Source: Myrica gale (lineage: Eukaryota; Streptophyta; Magnoliopsida; Fagales; Myricaceae). From it: 64,000 bases of DNA. The DNA lies in the NCBI GenBank assembly GCA_963930655.1, contig OZ005612.1, positions 13,955,001 through 14,019,000 of the forward strand, written 5' to 3'. Shown piece by piece: positions 12,501 to 24,189 of the stretch. A model generated the notes under the pieces. The model did no database searches. It saw only the letters and a list, made by a program, of their open reading frames with translations, and had not been told where the DNA came from. Within the stretch, counting starts at the first letter, position 1; the number at the start of each line of letters is the position of its first letter. Position numbers and translations under genes: made by a program.

Positions 12501-14028
12501 ATTACACTAATACTTTCAGCCCAGTGATTAAATCCTCTACAATAAGTCTGGTTCTTGCTATAGTCGTTTCCTCTGGTTGGTCCTGCAAACAACTCGATGT
12601 TCAAACTGCTTTCCTTCATGACACTCTTTAGGATGTTTTGTATATGCAACAACCTCCTACGTTTGTCCACCCTGATTACCCTCGGCATGTTTGTTGTCTT
12701 CCAAAGACTCTTTATAGCCTCAAACAACCTTCTGCGTTTGTGCACCTTTGAGCTGGGCTTTTTGGCTTCTCAGGCTGACACCAACCTCTTTGTCTATGCC
12801 TCTGGACGTCACTTGGTTCACATACTAGTCAATGTTGATGACAGTATTGTGATTGGTTCATCTCCTTCCATAATTTAGCATTTTATCACTTGCCTCTCTG
12901 TTGATTTTCCTATTAAGTATCTTTGGAACCTACACTATTTTTTGAGGTTTGAAGTGTCTCGTTCCAGCTCTGGCATGTATCTTTCCCAACAGAAGTATGT
13001 CCATAATCTCATCCGCAGGACCAATATGCTACTGGCCAAATCGGTCTAGTCTCTGCGTCTTCTCTTCGCCTCTTTGCTTACAAGGGTGTTATCTTTAATG
13101 ACCCTACTCTCTATCGAAGTATCGTAGGTAGTCTACAGTACCTATCATTTACTCGGCCGGACCATCTCCTTCGTAGTAAACAAGACTTGCCAATTTATGC
13201 AAGCTCCAACGAAGCCTCATTGGTAGGTTGTTAATCGTATTTTATGCTATCTCAAGCATACTACTCACTTTGGTCTTCATGTCACTAAGTCCTCCATCAC
13301 TGAGCTCAATGCCTTCTCCGACGCTGATTGGGCTGGCAGTCCGGATGACCTCCACTCCACTGGAGGCTTTTCTCTTTCTTAGATCTAATCTTATCTACTG
13401 GACTTCCTGCAAACAGAAGACTGTTACCCGGACTAGCATTGAGGCTAAGTATTGCTCTTTTGCCAATGCCACATCTGAACTCTTATGGATCCAGTCCCCA
13501 GTTCGTAAACTTCACATGTTCCTGCCTCAAGCTCCAACGTTGTGGTGTGACAACTTAAGAGCTACCTACCTTTTTGCAAATCCAGCTTTTCATTCCCGTA
13601 CAAAAACATATGGAAATTGATTTCCATTTCGAACGCGATCGTGTCTCTGCCAAGACTTTATCTGTTGCTTTTATCTCCATCAAGGACCAGCTTGCTAATG
13701 TTTTTACCAAGCCAATTGTGGCTGATCGCTTCCACCCTTTCTCTCTAGTCTTACTGTCTTCCCGTTGCCGCTGGAAGTGAGGGGGCTGTTAACACTGCAG
13801 CTGTTACTACCACCATAGCACGAGACGATCCTGGCTCCACGACACCTCACTGATTCTTGATTCTTATAGAATAGCTTAGTCATGTAACGCTAATAATGTG
13901 TATATTTTCTATTAGAATATTTCAATTCTGTTACCGGATATTGCGGTATACGTGTACGTTGTCTATAAGAGTGCACAATGCACTACAACTGTGCAGAAAT
14001 ATTCGTTGATGTGTGCTCATCTTCTTCG
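9560..14028 (+). mobile_element. Ty1-copia fossil with Gag, PR, IN, RT, RNase H, 3' LTR
   Basis: Parts in order on the plus strand: Gag C-terminal half (about 9560-9860, LVTYLLAGLGQDHDAFV), protease (about 10080, WYPDTAATNH), Gag-pre-integrase and integrase (about 10440-11150, including VDDFSRFTW), reverse transcriptase (about 12250-12900), RNase H (about 13230-13780), a purine tract (about 13777) and a 3' LTR start TGTTAACACTGC (about 13786). The order PR-IN-RT-RH is diagnostic of copia. The element is broken in many places and lacks its 5' end. A second copia remnant sits inside it (11275-12046), and its 3' LTR is entered by the CACTA element at 14029. Confidence 0.88.
11275..12046 (-). mobile_element. 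Nested copia remnant with end repeats
   Basis: Two direct repeats of about 110 bp (near 11370-11482 and 11930-12046) share the blocks 'atgatacaactgtac' and 'cttgaatcttctagaatg'. Between them, on the minus strand, is a copia RNase H segment (SSVESEYRAMAATYCELQWL). The arrangement is a copia 3' end plus LTR pieces inserted between the integrase and reverse transcriptase regions of the plus-strand copia element. It is broken and strongly reduced in size. It post-dates its host element. Confidence 0.65.
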
Positions 14029-14882
14029 CACTACAAGAAAAAACACTTTGGGTGACAAAAAAATTTGTCACCGAAAATACAAATTTCGTCACCTAAGGTT
14101 TTGGGTGACAAAACTGGGTTGTCACCCGGTTTGTCACCAAAAGCCCGTCATGCAATGTTTTAGGTGACGATTTTCGTGTTCTGTCACTCAAACCCGTTCG
14201 GACGTGTTTTAAACCTGTCCGAACAGTTTGGTTCTATACTAACGAAATTCAAAATCGTTATGCCTAGTACAGTCCATCCGTTCACATGAGCTGTGTGAAC
14301 GTTCTCTCTATACGTTCGCACAACTCATGTTAACGATTAATCCAATGTGACGAAATACATTTTGTCACGCAATAAACGTCCTCACCGTTGTATATCCACG
14401 TCCGCACGGTAAAATACAATAGTCCGGACGCATTTGGGAAGACGTCCGCATCGTAGTTTCATTATGACGAAAATTTTTTGTCATCTAAAATTTCCGTGCG
14501 AACCTTTAAGTATACAGTTCGGACTCCTTTTACGTTGAAAAAGTTCGAACGTCGTGCAGTACAGTTCAGACGGTTTCTTAGTTTAAGAACGTGTGGACAA
14601 GATAGACACCGTTCGGACTAGCGAATTTAAAGCAAAGTGTGCGGACGGATTGTTATGCGTGCGCACGCTATCAACGAAAAATATCCGTGCGAACGCCATA
14701 TTAAAAACGTTCGAACGGTTTTCTATATATTTGAATTAATTTAATTAAAATTTATGAAATAAAATAAATATGAAGATATTTACTGCTCATAATATAATAA
14801 AATATCTATAAATATGCATTCGTTATTAAAAGCAAATAAAAACCAAAATGGATAACTGACAAAGTAGTAAAAATACATAAAT

Positions 14883-15117
14883 CTACCCAAATTTTCGTAT
14901 GGGTGTCGAATTAGATTGCATCTGTCTCATCTGCTCCATCAGCTGCTCACGCAACTGATCCGCCATTAGTTGCATCCTCCATTCTTGTTGTTCCACAAGG
15001 TTCTTTTGCTGCTCCGCCATCATCATCTAGTGTTCTTCGTCTATTTTCGGTTGCTGCTCCGCCATCATCTTCATTAGCTCTTCGTCTTTCTTCCGTTGTT
15101 GCTCTTCCATCATCTGC
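14883..15117 (-). pseudogene. CACTA transposase C-terminal coiled-coil exon
   Basis: The minus strand reads a glutamine- and glutamate-rich heptad-like stretch (KDEELMKMMAEQQ, NLVEQQEWRMQLMADQLREQLMEQMRQMQ), ending in RKFG and a stop at 14885-14883. Plant TNP2-type transposases often end in such an EEQRR or MEQ-rich coiled coil. One in-frame stop interrupts the stretch near 15030. It is the 3'-most exon of the transposase gene in the CACTA element and probably mediates oligomerisation in intact relatives. Confidence 0.6.
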
Positions 15118-15416
15118 AGATGAATTATAAATTCAAACAAATAGAGAAAAATGCAAAAATAGAAACGCAAAAATTTAATTGAAACAATAAATTTACTTTA
15201 GTCCTCGGAGTAACCAAACGATTCCGAGGAATCATCGCTTCCTTCTACTTCACGTTGTTGTGGACCACTCTCATCGATTACCAGCAGAGAAACCTCGACG
15301 TCATTTCTAGTCAACGGGGTCATGTCAAATGAGCTAAAGTCCACAAAAAGCTCAATAGACTCATTCTCCTGGTATGCTTCACGGTTCGACGGTCCTTCTC
15401 CATCTTCACTAGCTTC

Positions 15417-15911
15417 CTATTCAATAGGTGGAATATCATACGTGTTTTTTGGGGTAATCTTTTGAACAATCTTCCAGTGGCCGCCCAACTTCATATCATC
15501 TATATAAAACACTTGATTCCCCTGAGAAGCTAGCACGAACAGGTCATCTTTGTACCACTTTCGGGATGTGTTAATACTAACAAACCGACCACTTTTATCA
15601 AGACCTAAATTTTGATTATTCAAGTCAAACCAGTCACATTTTAGTAAATAAACTAAATTCCTCGCAAATAACGCAACACGTAAATATCCACAACCTTGTC
15701 GTAAAAATGAACATCTTCCCCATCATGATCCCCCGGAACAACCACACCACTATTCTGAGTGTTACGAAACTGTTCACGAAAGACCGTGTGAAACCTAACT
15801 CAATTCACTATACACCCAAAGTAACAAAGTGTCTGCTGATCCGGACCGGATGCTAATGCATACAAGTCATCCGAAATCGAGCCCGAATTTTTGTTGCGCA
15901 TAGTTTGAATC
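15417..15911 (-). pseudogene. CACTA transposase DUF4216 region
   Basis: The minus strand encodes ISDDLYALASGPDQQTLCYFGCIV, then FRNTQNSGVVVPGDHDGEDVHFYDKVVDI, and then INTSRKWYKDDLFVLASQGNQVFYIDDMKLGGHWKIVQKI. This is the DUF4216 domain found near the C-terminus of plant CACTA transposases. Stops and frame changes interrupt it between 15590 and 15830. The domain lies downstream of DUF4218 in the expected order, with AT-rich intron-like sequence between. Confidence 0.75.
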
Positions 15912-16149
15912 TAAAATAGTAAACACGTGTTAAGTATTAATCTAAAAAAAATGAATGATTAAAATTAAACATTTAATAGGGATAAAATTAAATAAATACC
16001 CGAGTTTTAAAACATAACAGAAATTCTTTTTCGTGCCTCCTATCAATATCTCTTCCAAGTGCTCGCTATAAAGAAATAAGATATTTTATAGTAAATTAAA
16101 ATATAAAGAACTTATAATGCCTATTAAGTGAGCAAATATTCACATTAGC

Positions 16150-16733
16150 GCTTACTCGATATGTTGGCTGATTTCTGAACATTTGTTGAGTACGTACCAC
16201 TGCACTTTTGTAAATTCATTTCTATTCAAATCTTGACCCCTACCAGCTCCCAGCGGTTGAACACTTTGAGTAAACACAGAAAATCAACAACTTCGATCAT
16301 CCATGTCGGCATAATTCCAATATTTTCTATTAAATATCGTCTCCACCGTACCAAGATACATTGAGCAAAAAGTTAAACATTCATCCAACACATAATTCTC
16401 TGCTATTGAGCCCACACACCGTGCCCTGTTCTTAACGAAACGCTTCATCTTTCCCATATACCTCTCCACTGGATACATCCACCGAAATTGAACGGGACCC
16501 CCAAGTTTCACCTCTTGAGGTAAATGAACAGCTAAATGAACCATAATAGTAAAAAATGATGGAGGAAATATGTGTTCCAACTTGCAAAGAATCATTCCAA
16601 TGTCCTTCTCTGACTTCACATGAAGTAACCTAACAACGAAAAACAACTTGGAGTACTTCTTACACCCGGGATACAACTCTCGCTCAGCATCCGCCCATAA
16701 CTTGGTATACACAGAAAATCCGTCTCCAGACCC
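16150..16733 (-). pseudogene. CACTA transposase DUF4218 region fused after core loss
   Basis: The frame reads LYPGCKKYSKLFFVVRLLHVKS and then jumps straight into EKDIGMILCKLEHIFPPSFFTIMVHLAVHLP..GPVQFRWMYPVERYMGKMK. In intact TNP2 proteins the first block stands before the catalytic transposase_21 domain and the second (DUF4218) after it. The join is therefore an internal deletion of most of the catalytic region that keeps the frame. The domain continues to NRKYWN, and a short further exon-like stretch runs to about 16150, where 'gtaagcgc' looks like a donor. Confidence 0.82.
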
Positions 16734-16739
16734 AGACTA

Positions 16740-17126
16740 GACTGTTTCAGGATCCGGTATATTCTCACCAACCCCTGCTCCCGCCTCAAAATCTTCTAAC
16801 ATGTCTCTCATATCGTCATTTATGTTTCCCTCAGAATCGTCGTTGCCCGGTTCAGGTTCTAAATTCACCACCTGGTTAGAAACTTCTGAAATTGACTCTC
16901 CGTGAAATACCCAATGAGTGTAACTCTGGTCAAATCCAATTATGAATAAATGATCCTCCATCCCGTCGACACGTTGGAACAACACATTCTTACATCTCTT
17001 ACATGGACATCTTATCAAACCCCGACTATTTGCATAACTACAGGCAACACTCATAAAATCACGAACACCATCACTATACTTCGCACTTTTGAGTCTATCA
17101 GCCTCTTAAATCCAGCTCTTATCCAT
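16740..17126 (-). pseudogene. CACTA transposase-associated N-terminal domain
   Basis: An ATG at 17126-17124 opens MDKSWI, followed by an in-frame stop and then EADRLKSAKYSDGVRDFMSVACSYANSRGLIRCPCKRCKN. This is the transposase-associated domain (PF13963) at the N-terminus of plant TNP2 proteins, with its CPCxxC zinc-binding pattern. The rest is acidic (EPEPGNDDSEG). The stop at the seventh codon means that even the truncated protein would need a later start. The gene runs directly into the deleted transposase at 16733. Confidence 0.8.
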
Positions 17127-18525
17127 ATTGTTCCTTCAAAGACGAAAATACAAACAATAATGCAAACAATGATGAAATTCATACTCAACTCTTATTTCTT
17201 CAGGTGATAGGTCCTATCCCATTCGAGTTTACAATATCACGTACTACACGTAAATGACCCGACCATTGTGATCGATGCTTTAGAAATTTCGACAGCATTT
17301 TCCCTCAATCCCCAGATACATGCCTACAACATTGAGCCTAAACACACACCATTTAAGGCAAGTGTGTAAGCTCAATGCTGAATGTGTATCCGGAGGACAA
17401 AAGGAGATTTGTATCGAAATTTCTAAACACATCTGTCATAATAGCAGATACAATTACGCACATTACGCATATTGTAAACTCAAACTGTCCATAACGTGGA
17501 CAATTCAAGAATTAGATCCAGTTCGTTATCCGAACTTCGTGTAATTCTTAAACGGGGTCTAAGGCTACTAAATGAATGCGTGAAATTACAACAAATACCG
17601 TTCGAACGTTACATAACGGTCCGAACCATACACAATGACGATTGGACGCATTTTTCAAAGTGTCCGAACAATCAAATAGAGTTCGGACGGTAAATAAACC
17701 GTCCGGACTGCGATTGTCGAACAAGGCATTTCTTCGACATACAAACGCAATTTTCAGTCCGAAAACCATGACAAATTCAACCCAAATCACAAACACTTCA
17801 ATATAAACACATCACAACCACCCCAAACTCTATTACTACCATTTTAGAAACTAAAATTTCGAAAAACACATACTTTAATATATTAAAATAAAATTTTTTC
17901 ATCCAAAAATAATTCAATTTAAAAACCACTAACCTCAAATGCAATCTAACTTCAAATTCTCAAAGATATGCTCTTTTCACACCCTCTTCAATTAGATTGA
18001 ACGCCTGAAATCAGCTCTCCACTTCTCCTCTTGCTCAAATCTCTCCTTTGCTTTTTTTCTTCTCTTTTCCTCCACTGTCTACGAATCTATAACTTTCATA
18101 CGCTTGAATACCGTTCGGACCGATAAAATAACGTTCGGACGCATACGTGTATATGTTTTCGAGGGAATACTTGCCGCCAAAATTTTCAAATACGTCTGAA
18201 CTACTATTTACCCGTCCGAACTCCCTCTTACAGTTCAACACACAGTTTTAGTAATTCTAAAACAACATTTTTTGACAATATGTATTTATTTTATTCATTT
18301 TTAAAATTACCTTTATTAACAAATTTTAAATAACCAAAGTTAGTTAATAATGTAAATAATAAATATTTTTTTGAATAAGTGTACTGAAATTATAAACGTA
18401 ATATTAATTAACATATTATATTAAGTTCTAATAAATACAAATAACATAACTGAAATGACATAAAACATAATATGAACAAAAACATCAAATAAAATTTATA
18501 CATGTCCACAAAACATAATATAAAA

Positions 18526-19116
18526 TTAAATGTCCGCAAAACATAATAAATCCGTCAGTTTTAGGACGTGACGAAGGTGCTCCTCTATCAGCACGACCCG
18601 CTCCGTTAGAGGAAAGAGTTTCGCACCGGTTGCCACGCCCTTCAAACTCTCCTTAAGCACAACGACCTCCTTCTTCCACCCAGCGTCCATGTCGGCGACC
18701 TTCTGCTCCAAAGTCGTCAGACGACGACTAATATCACTGACCATGCAATGGGTGGGCTGCAAGACCGACTGCATCCGCTGAGACAGCTTTGTCATCATAT
18801 CGTCCATCCAACTCAGACGTTGTGGCCCAAGTCCATGGGTCGAGCTCTGCGTAGGATCCTCTCTCTCCGTTGCCTCCTCGGGCTGCTCCTATCATCTTCC
18901 TCTAGCAAAACGAGCAGCTTGCAGCGCTCGGCTTGTCTGGCCATCGATTTGGAGAGCGTGGTCCTATTGATCACCGCCTGTGGAAGCGCCTTCGGCTCGT
19001 CACCACCCTCGGGTACCAGCATGGTGTGTAGGAACTGGGTCAGAAGAATCCTGTGCGGCAATGTAGTCGTAGCATCAATCTTCAAGGCCTCTACACGAAT
19101 GGACTGGTAGATGTAT
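18526..19116 (-). pseudogene. Plant transposon protein C-terminal fragment
   Basis: Reading from 19116 on the minus strand, the frame gives IYQSIRVEALKIDATTTLPHRILLTQFLHTMLVPEGGDEPKALPQ and later SMARQAERCKLL, then a basic stretch (RRQRRERILRRARP). A second frame continues with a coiled-coil-like segment (18807-18526; SRRLTTLEQKVADMDAGW). The pattern resembles the C-terminal half of the same plant transposon protein family as 7692-8045. It is cut at 19116 by the long LTR. No intact start is seen. The product would be a DNA- or RNA-binding transposon accessory protein, but that is inference. Confidence 0.45.
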
Positions 19117-22100
19117 TGTCACGCCCCGAACGGCATCCCGCAGGGACCGTGACAGCCACGAGCAATCCCCCGGATAGCTCCAGCGTTCTTACATATATGC
19201 TTACAGCGGAATAAAGCAGAATCTCGAGAGAACGAGCCAACTCTCATCATAATAAGGTTCTCGACAATCTTTCACCTTAATACATATATAACATGTCTGA
19301 TACTTAACAAATGACGGATCTCATCGATCCTGTCACCTCAACAAGATACGAACATAATCTTTTCCTTCTAAGTCAGGTAGTCCTCCTGACTTTCTTCACC
19401 TGGAGCATCTGGAATGACACGATTTTAAAAACGTGAGTCAAAAAGACTCAGTAAGGGAAAACATAAACTTAAAACATGCTCTTGACTTGTACTTGCATAA
19501 TCATGAAAGAGAATAAACTTGATTCGTGATGCACATGCATGCTCATGGATATGCATATGCTCTTGCTTGAAGTTGGCCCCAGGCCCTTGAAAATATCTCT
19601 TTCATGCTTGCTTGTGAAATCGGCCCTTGGCCCTTGAAACCACTTATTCATACTTGTGCCACTCTTGGCCTTTTCATAATCATTTCATATCTCTTACTTG
19701 TGGGCTCGCTCCATTTAACCCCTGAAGTCAGGGTTGTGCGTTCCCTTTGGAACCGTCCCCGAATTCCCTTAGAGACCTTACATGCGGTCAGCTAGCGCAC
19801 CTTCTCTCATTTGTCCTTCAGTGGCTAGACATGACCCTTGGAGGCACCACACCTTCTCAATGTCCTTCAGTGTGGGTTGCACAGCCTCGTGGATTCACCC
19901 ATCCTTCTCACAATTGTCCTTCGGTATGGGAGTCCATTTTGATGGTACGGTACCGACCAGTGCCCTTTAACTTAACTTATCGTTTCATAAAATATTTCAT
20001 ACTTTCCATAAAATCATTGCATAAATATTCTCTTTAGAAAAATTCATGCAATGCAGATGTCATGTCATGCTTGATTAAAATCTCATGCTTGTTCATGAAA
20101 TGATGCAGTGTGTCATTCCAGTTTTGAAAAGAACCACTTACAGTCCACTTACAGTATCCACTTACACTCGGTCCTCCTTGGTAGTGTATAAAACACGTAG
20201 ATCGCCTACAAGCGATACTGAAATGTTCAGTCATCCACATTCAACAAAACATACAAACGTATCATATACAACTTTAGTTTCAGAATTCATATTTTAAATC
20301 ATATGATTATATTATGTGACCTTCCTTGTAAACAGCGTTAACTTTCATAAATCCGGTGAAAACAGCAAGGATCATATATATCAAACAATTCCAATTATGT
20401 GAACTTCTAGGATATTTCAATTCGATCCTTTAACATCTTCTTTCATAGCCTTGATATCCAATATCAAATCTGTAACTTATTCAATCATTATCAGAATGAT
20501 CTGAAATTCGGTTTGAATTCTTTTATCTTTATTGACCTTTGCCCTAACCTTGTGTCGGAAGGCAAACTATGCCGTCAAGGTCAATTTAAACCGAGTCTAA
20601 TGATCTGCCAAGGTTGCATGCAACAATATACCCGAGCGAGTTGCTGTCTTTATTTTATTCGCCTCCGACTTGGATACAACCTTAGTACATTTATTCTATC
20701 CCGAAAGCATCACTGAATTTAATTCCTTTGCACCATAATCTTACACGATTACAAGTAACAACACCACATTTCCACACTATGGCATATTTGCCCAAGCATG
20801 CACAAAACGTATTTTCAACTATGGTCCATAATTTGACCTCCTCTTAGGCTTTCTCTCTTAAATACCTCTGGTGCATTATTGACATCCTAGGTCAAGATCC
20901 ATCCATATATGCTTCTTAGATTCCAAAATCGATATTAATCCATCAAGGGAAGACTAACAGGACCTTAACAACATCCAATGGTTTTCGACTTCCTTCATGT
21001 ATAAACTTGTAAGGTATATAAACTATAGAGCAATGGTGCCTTTCTTATCATCATATCCCAACTCTCCTAGCCCTTAATTCATCATGTAAACCCAATGGCA
21101 TAAGGGCGGCAACCAACATTTCATATTAAGAATTCTACATCCAATCAGCAACCTATATCATGTTTAATTTCTATTCTCCTCGTTCCACACTTTTAATCTT
21201 CTCTTTATATGATCAAGGCTTCTTTAAATCTTAAAATTCAATCTCATTCACTCATCGTATGTTTCTGCCAACCCTTGACCGATCTAATTAAATCCTTACT
21301 CCCCACTTAACACCGCAGGGCCTTGTTAATCCTTCTCGGCTCTCACTTGGCTTGTTGCCTCCAAAGAATAGGTTTCCTTCTCTATACTATGAGTGTTAGA
21401 GAAAACATATCGACACGCTTCGGTTCTATAACCATTTAGGAAACCTATCGTGGAATTCACGAATAGTGATAATTAGGCGCTTAGCTTAATCTAACGGTAT
21501 AATATAGTTGCAAGATTTTTCTTAATCCAATTTGAACTTTTTGTTCATCAATTGACTTCGTACTTTTCATTCTTTGATATCATAAATATATATATATCGC
21601 TTTAATCCTTTTAATCATTTAAATATTTTATTTAATCTTTTCTTCAACTATTATTCAAAACTTAGGGTATTTAATTATTAAACCCTATTACAAAATATTT
21701 ATATATCTATTCTCGATTAGGGTTTTAATCAATTAATAGATTAGGGTTAAATCCAAGCCTCCCATTATTTAATGTACTTAATAAAATCTTTACAAGTGTA
21801 CTTCACTTAATAAATTCGGTCAAGACCTATTTATTCTAATTAAATCTTTAGTACATGCTTTCAACACAAGGTTTTGCTAATTCCTTATAACCCTAACTTC
21901 TAAGCCTTAATATCCTTTAATCCAATTAGCCAATCCTAATCTCATTTATGCATCCCGATCAATAATATTTTCATTTATCACAAACTTGCAATTAGGGCCT
22001 CTACACACTAGGCATTCGGCCAACACCAAGTTATATGTGTTCTTAGTCAAAATTTATCTCCAATGGTGACCCCTTCCTCCATTCAATAAATTCATAACTT

Positions 22101-24189
22101 AGGATCTAAAAATCAAAACACAACACAAGTCATCACTAATAGCAATATTCGGCCAACTCAAAATATCACAACACCACTAGGTTTTCTTCGGTTCTATCGC
22201 TTTGCATGCATTCTTTACACTTAGCACTCATCTACCATGCATTAGGTCATAAATCTTGTACATAACATGGCCAATGTCCAGATCTAAGCATATACAATCC
22301 ACTCATGAAAACCTAAAGCATACATGGTTCGGCTATACATCAAAATCCCATATTTTCATGCTAAAATTTATAATATACATATCCTTTGCATTCATGACCC
22401 ATCTTGCATGTATTAAATTCATGCTTTCATCATATACAACCACCAACTCTAGATCTATCATTTAGAGACCTCAACAACACAAGATCTAAAAGGAACAAGC
22501 ATACCATTCGGCCAAGCACAACATATGTTAGATCTAAACCTTTTTCTAATATACATTGCTCATCCTTTGCATTTCCTTAACATTAAATCTTAGATCCAAG
22601 CATGTATGTCCAGATCTAATACTTACACATATCCATGATCAAAATCCAACCAAAATGAAACATAAAAGTCCAAGATCCCAATACATGAAAGATTCGGCTA
22701 GCATGGGAAATGTAGATCCAAATTTTTACCTTGTTGCTCCTTCTCTTTTCTCTTTGTTCCTTTGCAAGCTTCTCCTCTCTTTCACCTACTAAACACCCTA
22801 AGGTTCTTAATCATCCAGATCTCAACATATCTATGTATGAAACAACTCAAACCCTAAGATCTATACACAAGAGTTCGGCCATCAAGAGGGTTTTTACCTT
22901 AGTGCTCCTTTGTCCCTTTTCTCTCTTTCCTTTGCATAACACCTCTTTTACTTCACTTCCTTCTTCTCATTTCTTCTTCTTCCTTGTCCTCCTTCTTCCC
23001 TTTACACAAAATCCCCTTGATCCAAGCTCAAATCTCAGCCTTTTGGTTCAAAGGTTTTGGCCTCCCCTTGATTTCTCTCTTTTGGGTATTCGGTTTCTCT
23101 CTTCTCTTTGGTATTTGGTTTTTCACTTCTAGGCTTTGTGTTGCACAACCAAAAGAGCCAAAAATGAAGTGAATAAGTGTGTGAGAGTGAGTTGGTCGTG
23201 CAAGGCTCCCCACAAGAGACAAACTTGGATGAATTTGGACAAGAAATCCGGCCATGTGTAAAACCCACCTTTTCATCTACTTTTTCAGTTTTGTCTCCCC
23301 TTTGTCCCCTTTGGCTTGCACGAAATTCACCCTCCACCACACATTTGAATTCCACATTTAATGCTTAGTTCCACCATTTAGTTCATTTGGTTGAAATCCA
23401 ACTAATTTGGTTTATTTACATATTCTAGTTACTTAGTAAAATAAATGAAGATTAGCACTACTAATCTCATATTATAAACTTGACTTCAAGGCCCATTGGG
23501 CAGCCCAATAAATCCTTAATCCAAGACCCAACATTACCACCTAAAGCCCAATTCATAAGCATAAGGGCTTAGGCCCAATGTCCAACTTCCTTAAGGCCCA
23601 ATAGCACCATTACAAGGCCCCTTGCCATGGGCTTCATGACAACCCAATATCATGCTTTCCCAAGCCCATCTCCATGATTATTTTGGCAGCCCATTAGCAT
23701 GCCATTATAAGCCCAATATACACCAAATGTTATAAGCCTCATGACAGCCCAACATCACACTTCAAGGGCCCATCATCACATGTAATTGGGCAGCCCATAT
23801 GACACAACTTCAAGGCCCAATTACATCCAATAACCGACCATAAATGGGTAGCCCAATATCAGCCCATTATTTGAGGTTTCTAAGCCCAACATGCAAGTCT
23901 TAATAATCCAAAATCATTCATAAGAAAATCCTTCAAAAATTAAAATCAAGAATATTGAAGGAAAATATACAATTAATCCAGCAACATGAAATTGGTTACT
24001 ATAAAATTTAAATTCCAACCATAGCATTTAAATCATAACATCACATATTAGAATTTCAAAATAATTACATATACATTTTCTTAACATAAAATCATGCCTT
24101 GGCCAAGCAAGGTTTCTTTTAATACAGAATAGGTCATGGAATCCTTCATCTAGTAATGCAGTAGACACGGGTTTCTTCGGGGTCTTACA
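19117..24189 (-). repeat. Very long gypsy-type LTR (about 5.07 kb)
   Basis: On the minus strand the block begins TGTAAGACCCCGAA (24189) and ends TTCGGGGCGTGACA (19117). These ends are imperfect inverted repeats with the canonical TG...CA. Near the 3' end it has the long leader-like features of Tekay/Del chromovirus LTRs, which can reach several kilobases. No gag-pol domain lies inside. The middle is rich in 'ggcccaat' and 'ttcggcc' motifs and has pyrimidine-rich tracts. Matching 5-bp target duplications are not present (tgtat on one side, gcctt on the other), so it is a fossil LTR left by rearrangement rather than a clean solo LTR. Confidence 0.65.

Larger units (their letters stand above)
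14029..18250 (-). mobile_element. CACTA transposon with internally deleted TNP2 transposase
   Basis: The left end at 14029 is CACTACAAGAAAAAACACTT. The first 700 bp carry 'ggtgacaaa' and 'gttcggacg' type subterminal motifs, which reappear at 17550-18240. Between them the minus strand encodes recognisable parts of a plant TNP2-like transposase (separate entries). Upstream of the start codon, around 17900-18030, lies a likely 5' leader with intron. The right terminal repeat was not found, and the putative duplicate of the left flank 'tcg' is missing, so the right end is eroded or displaced. The catalytic core is absent, so the element is non-autonomous. Confidence 0.82.

Noticed and set aside
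22731-23355. Open frames of 100-133 codons on both strands
   Set aside because: They lie in pyrimidine-rich DNA of the long LTR, have low-complexity composition and match no domain.
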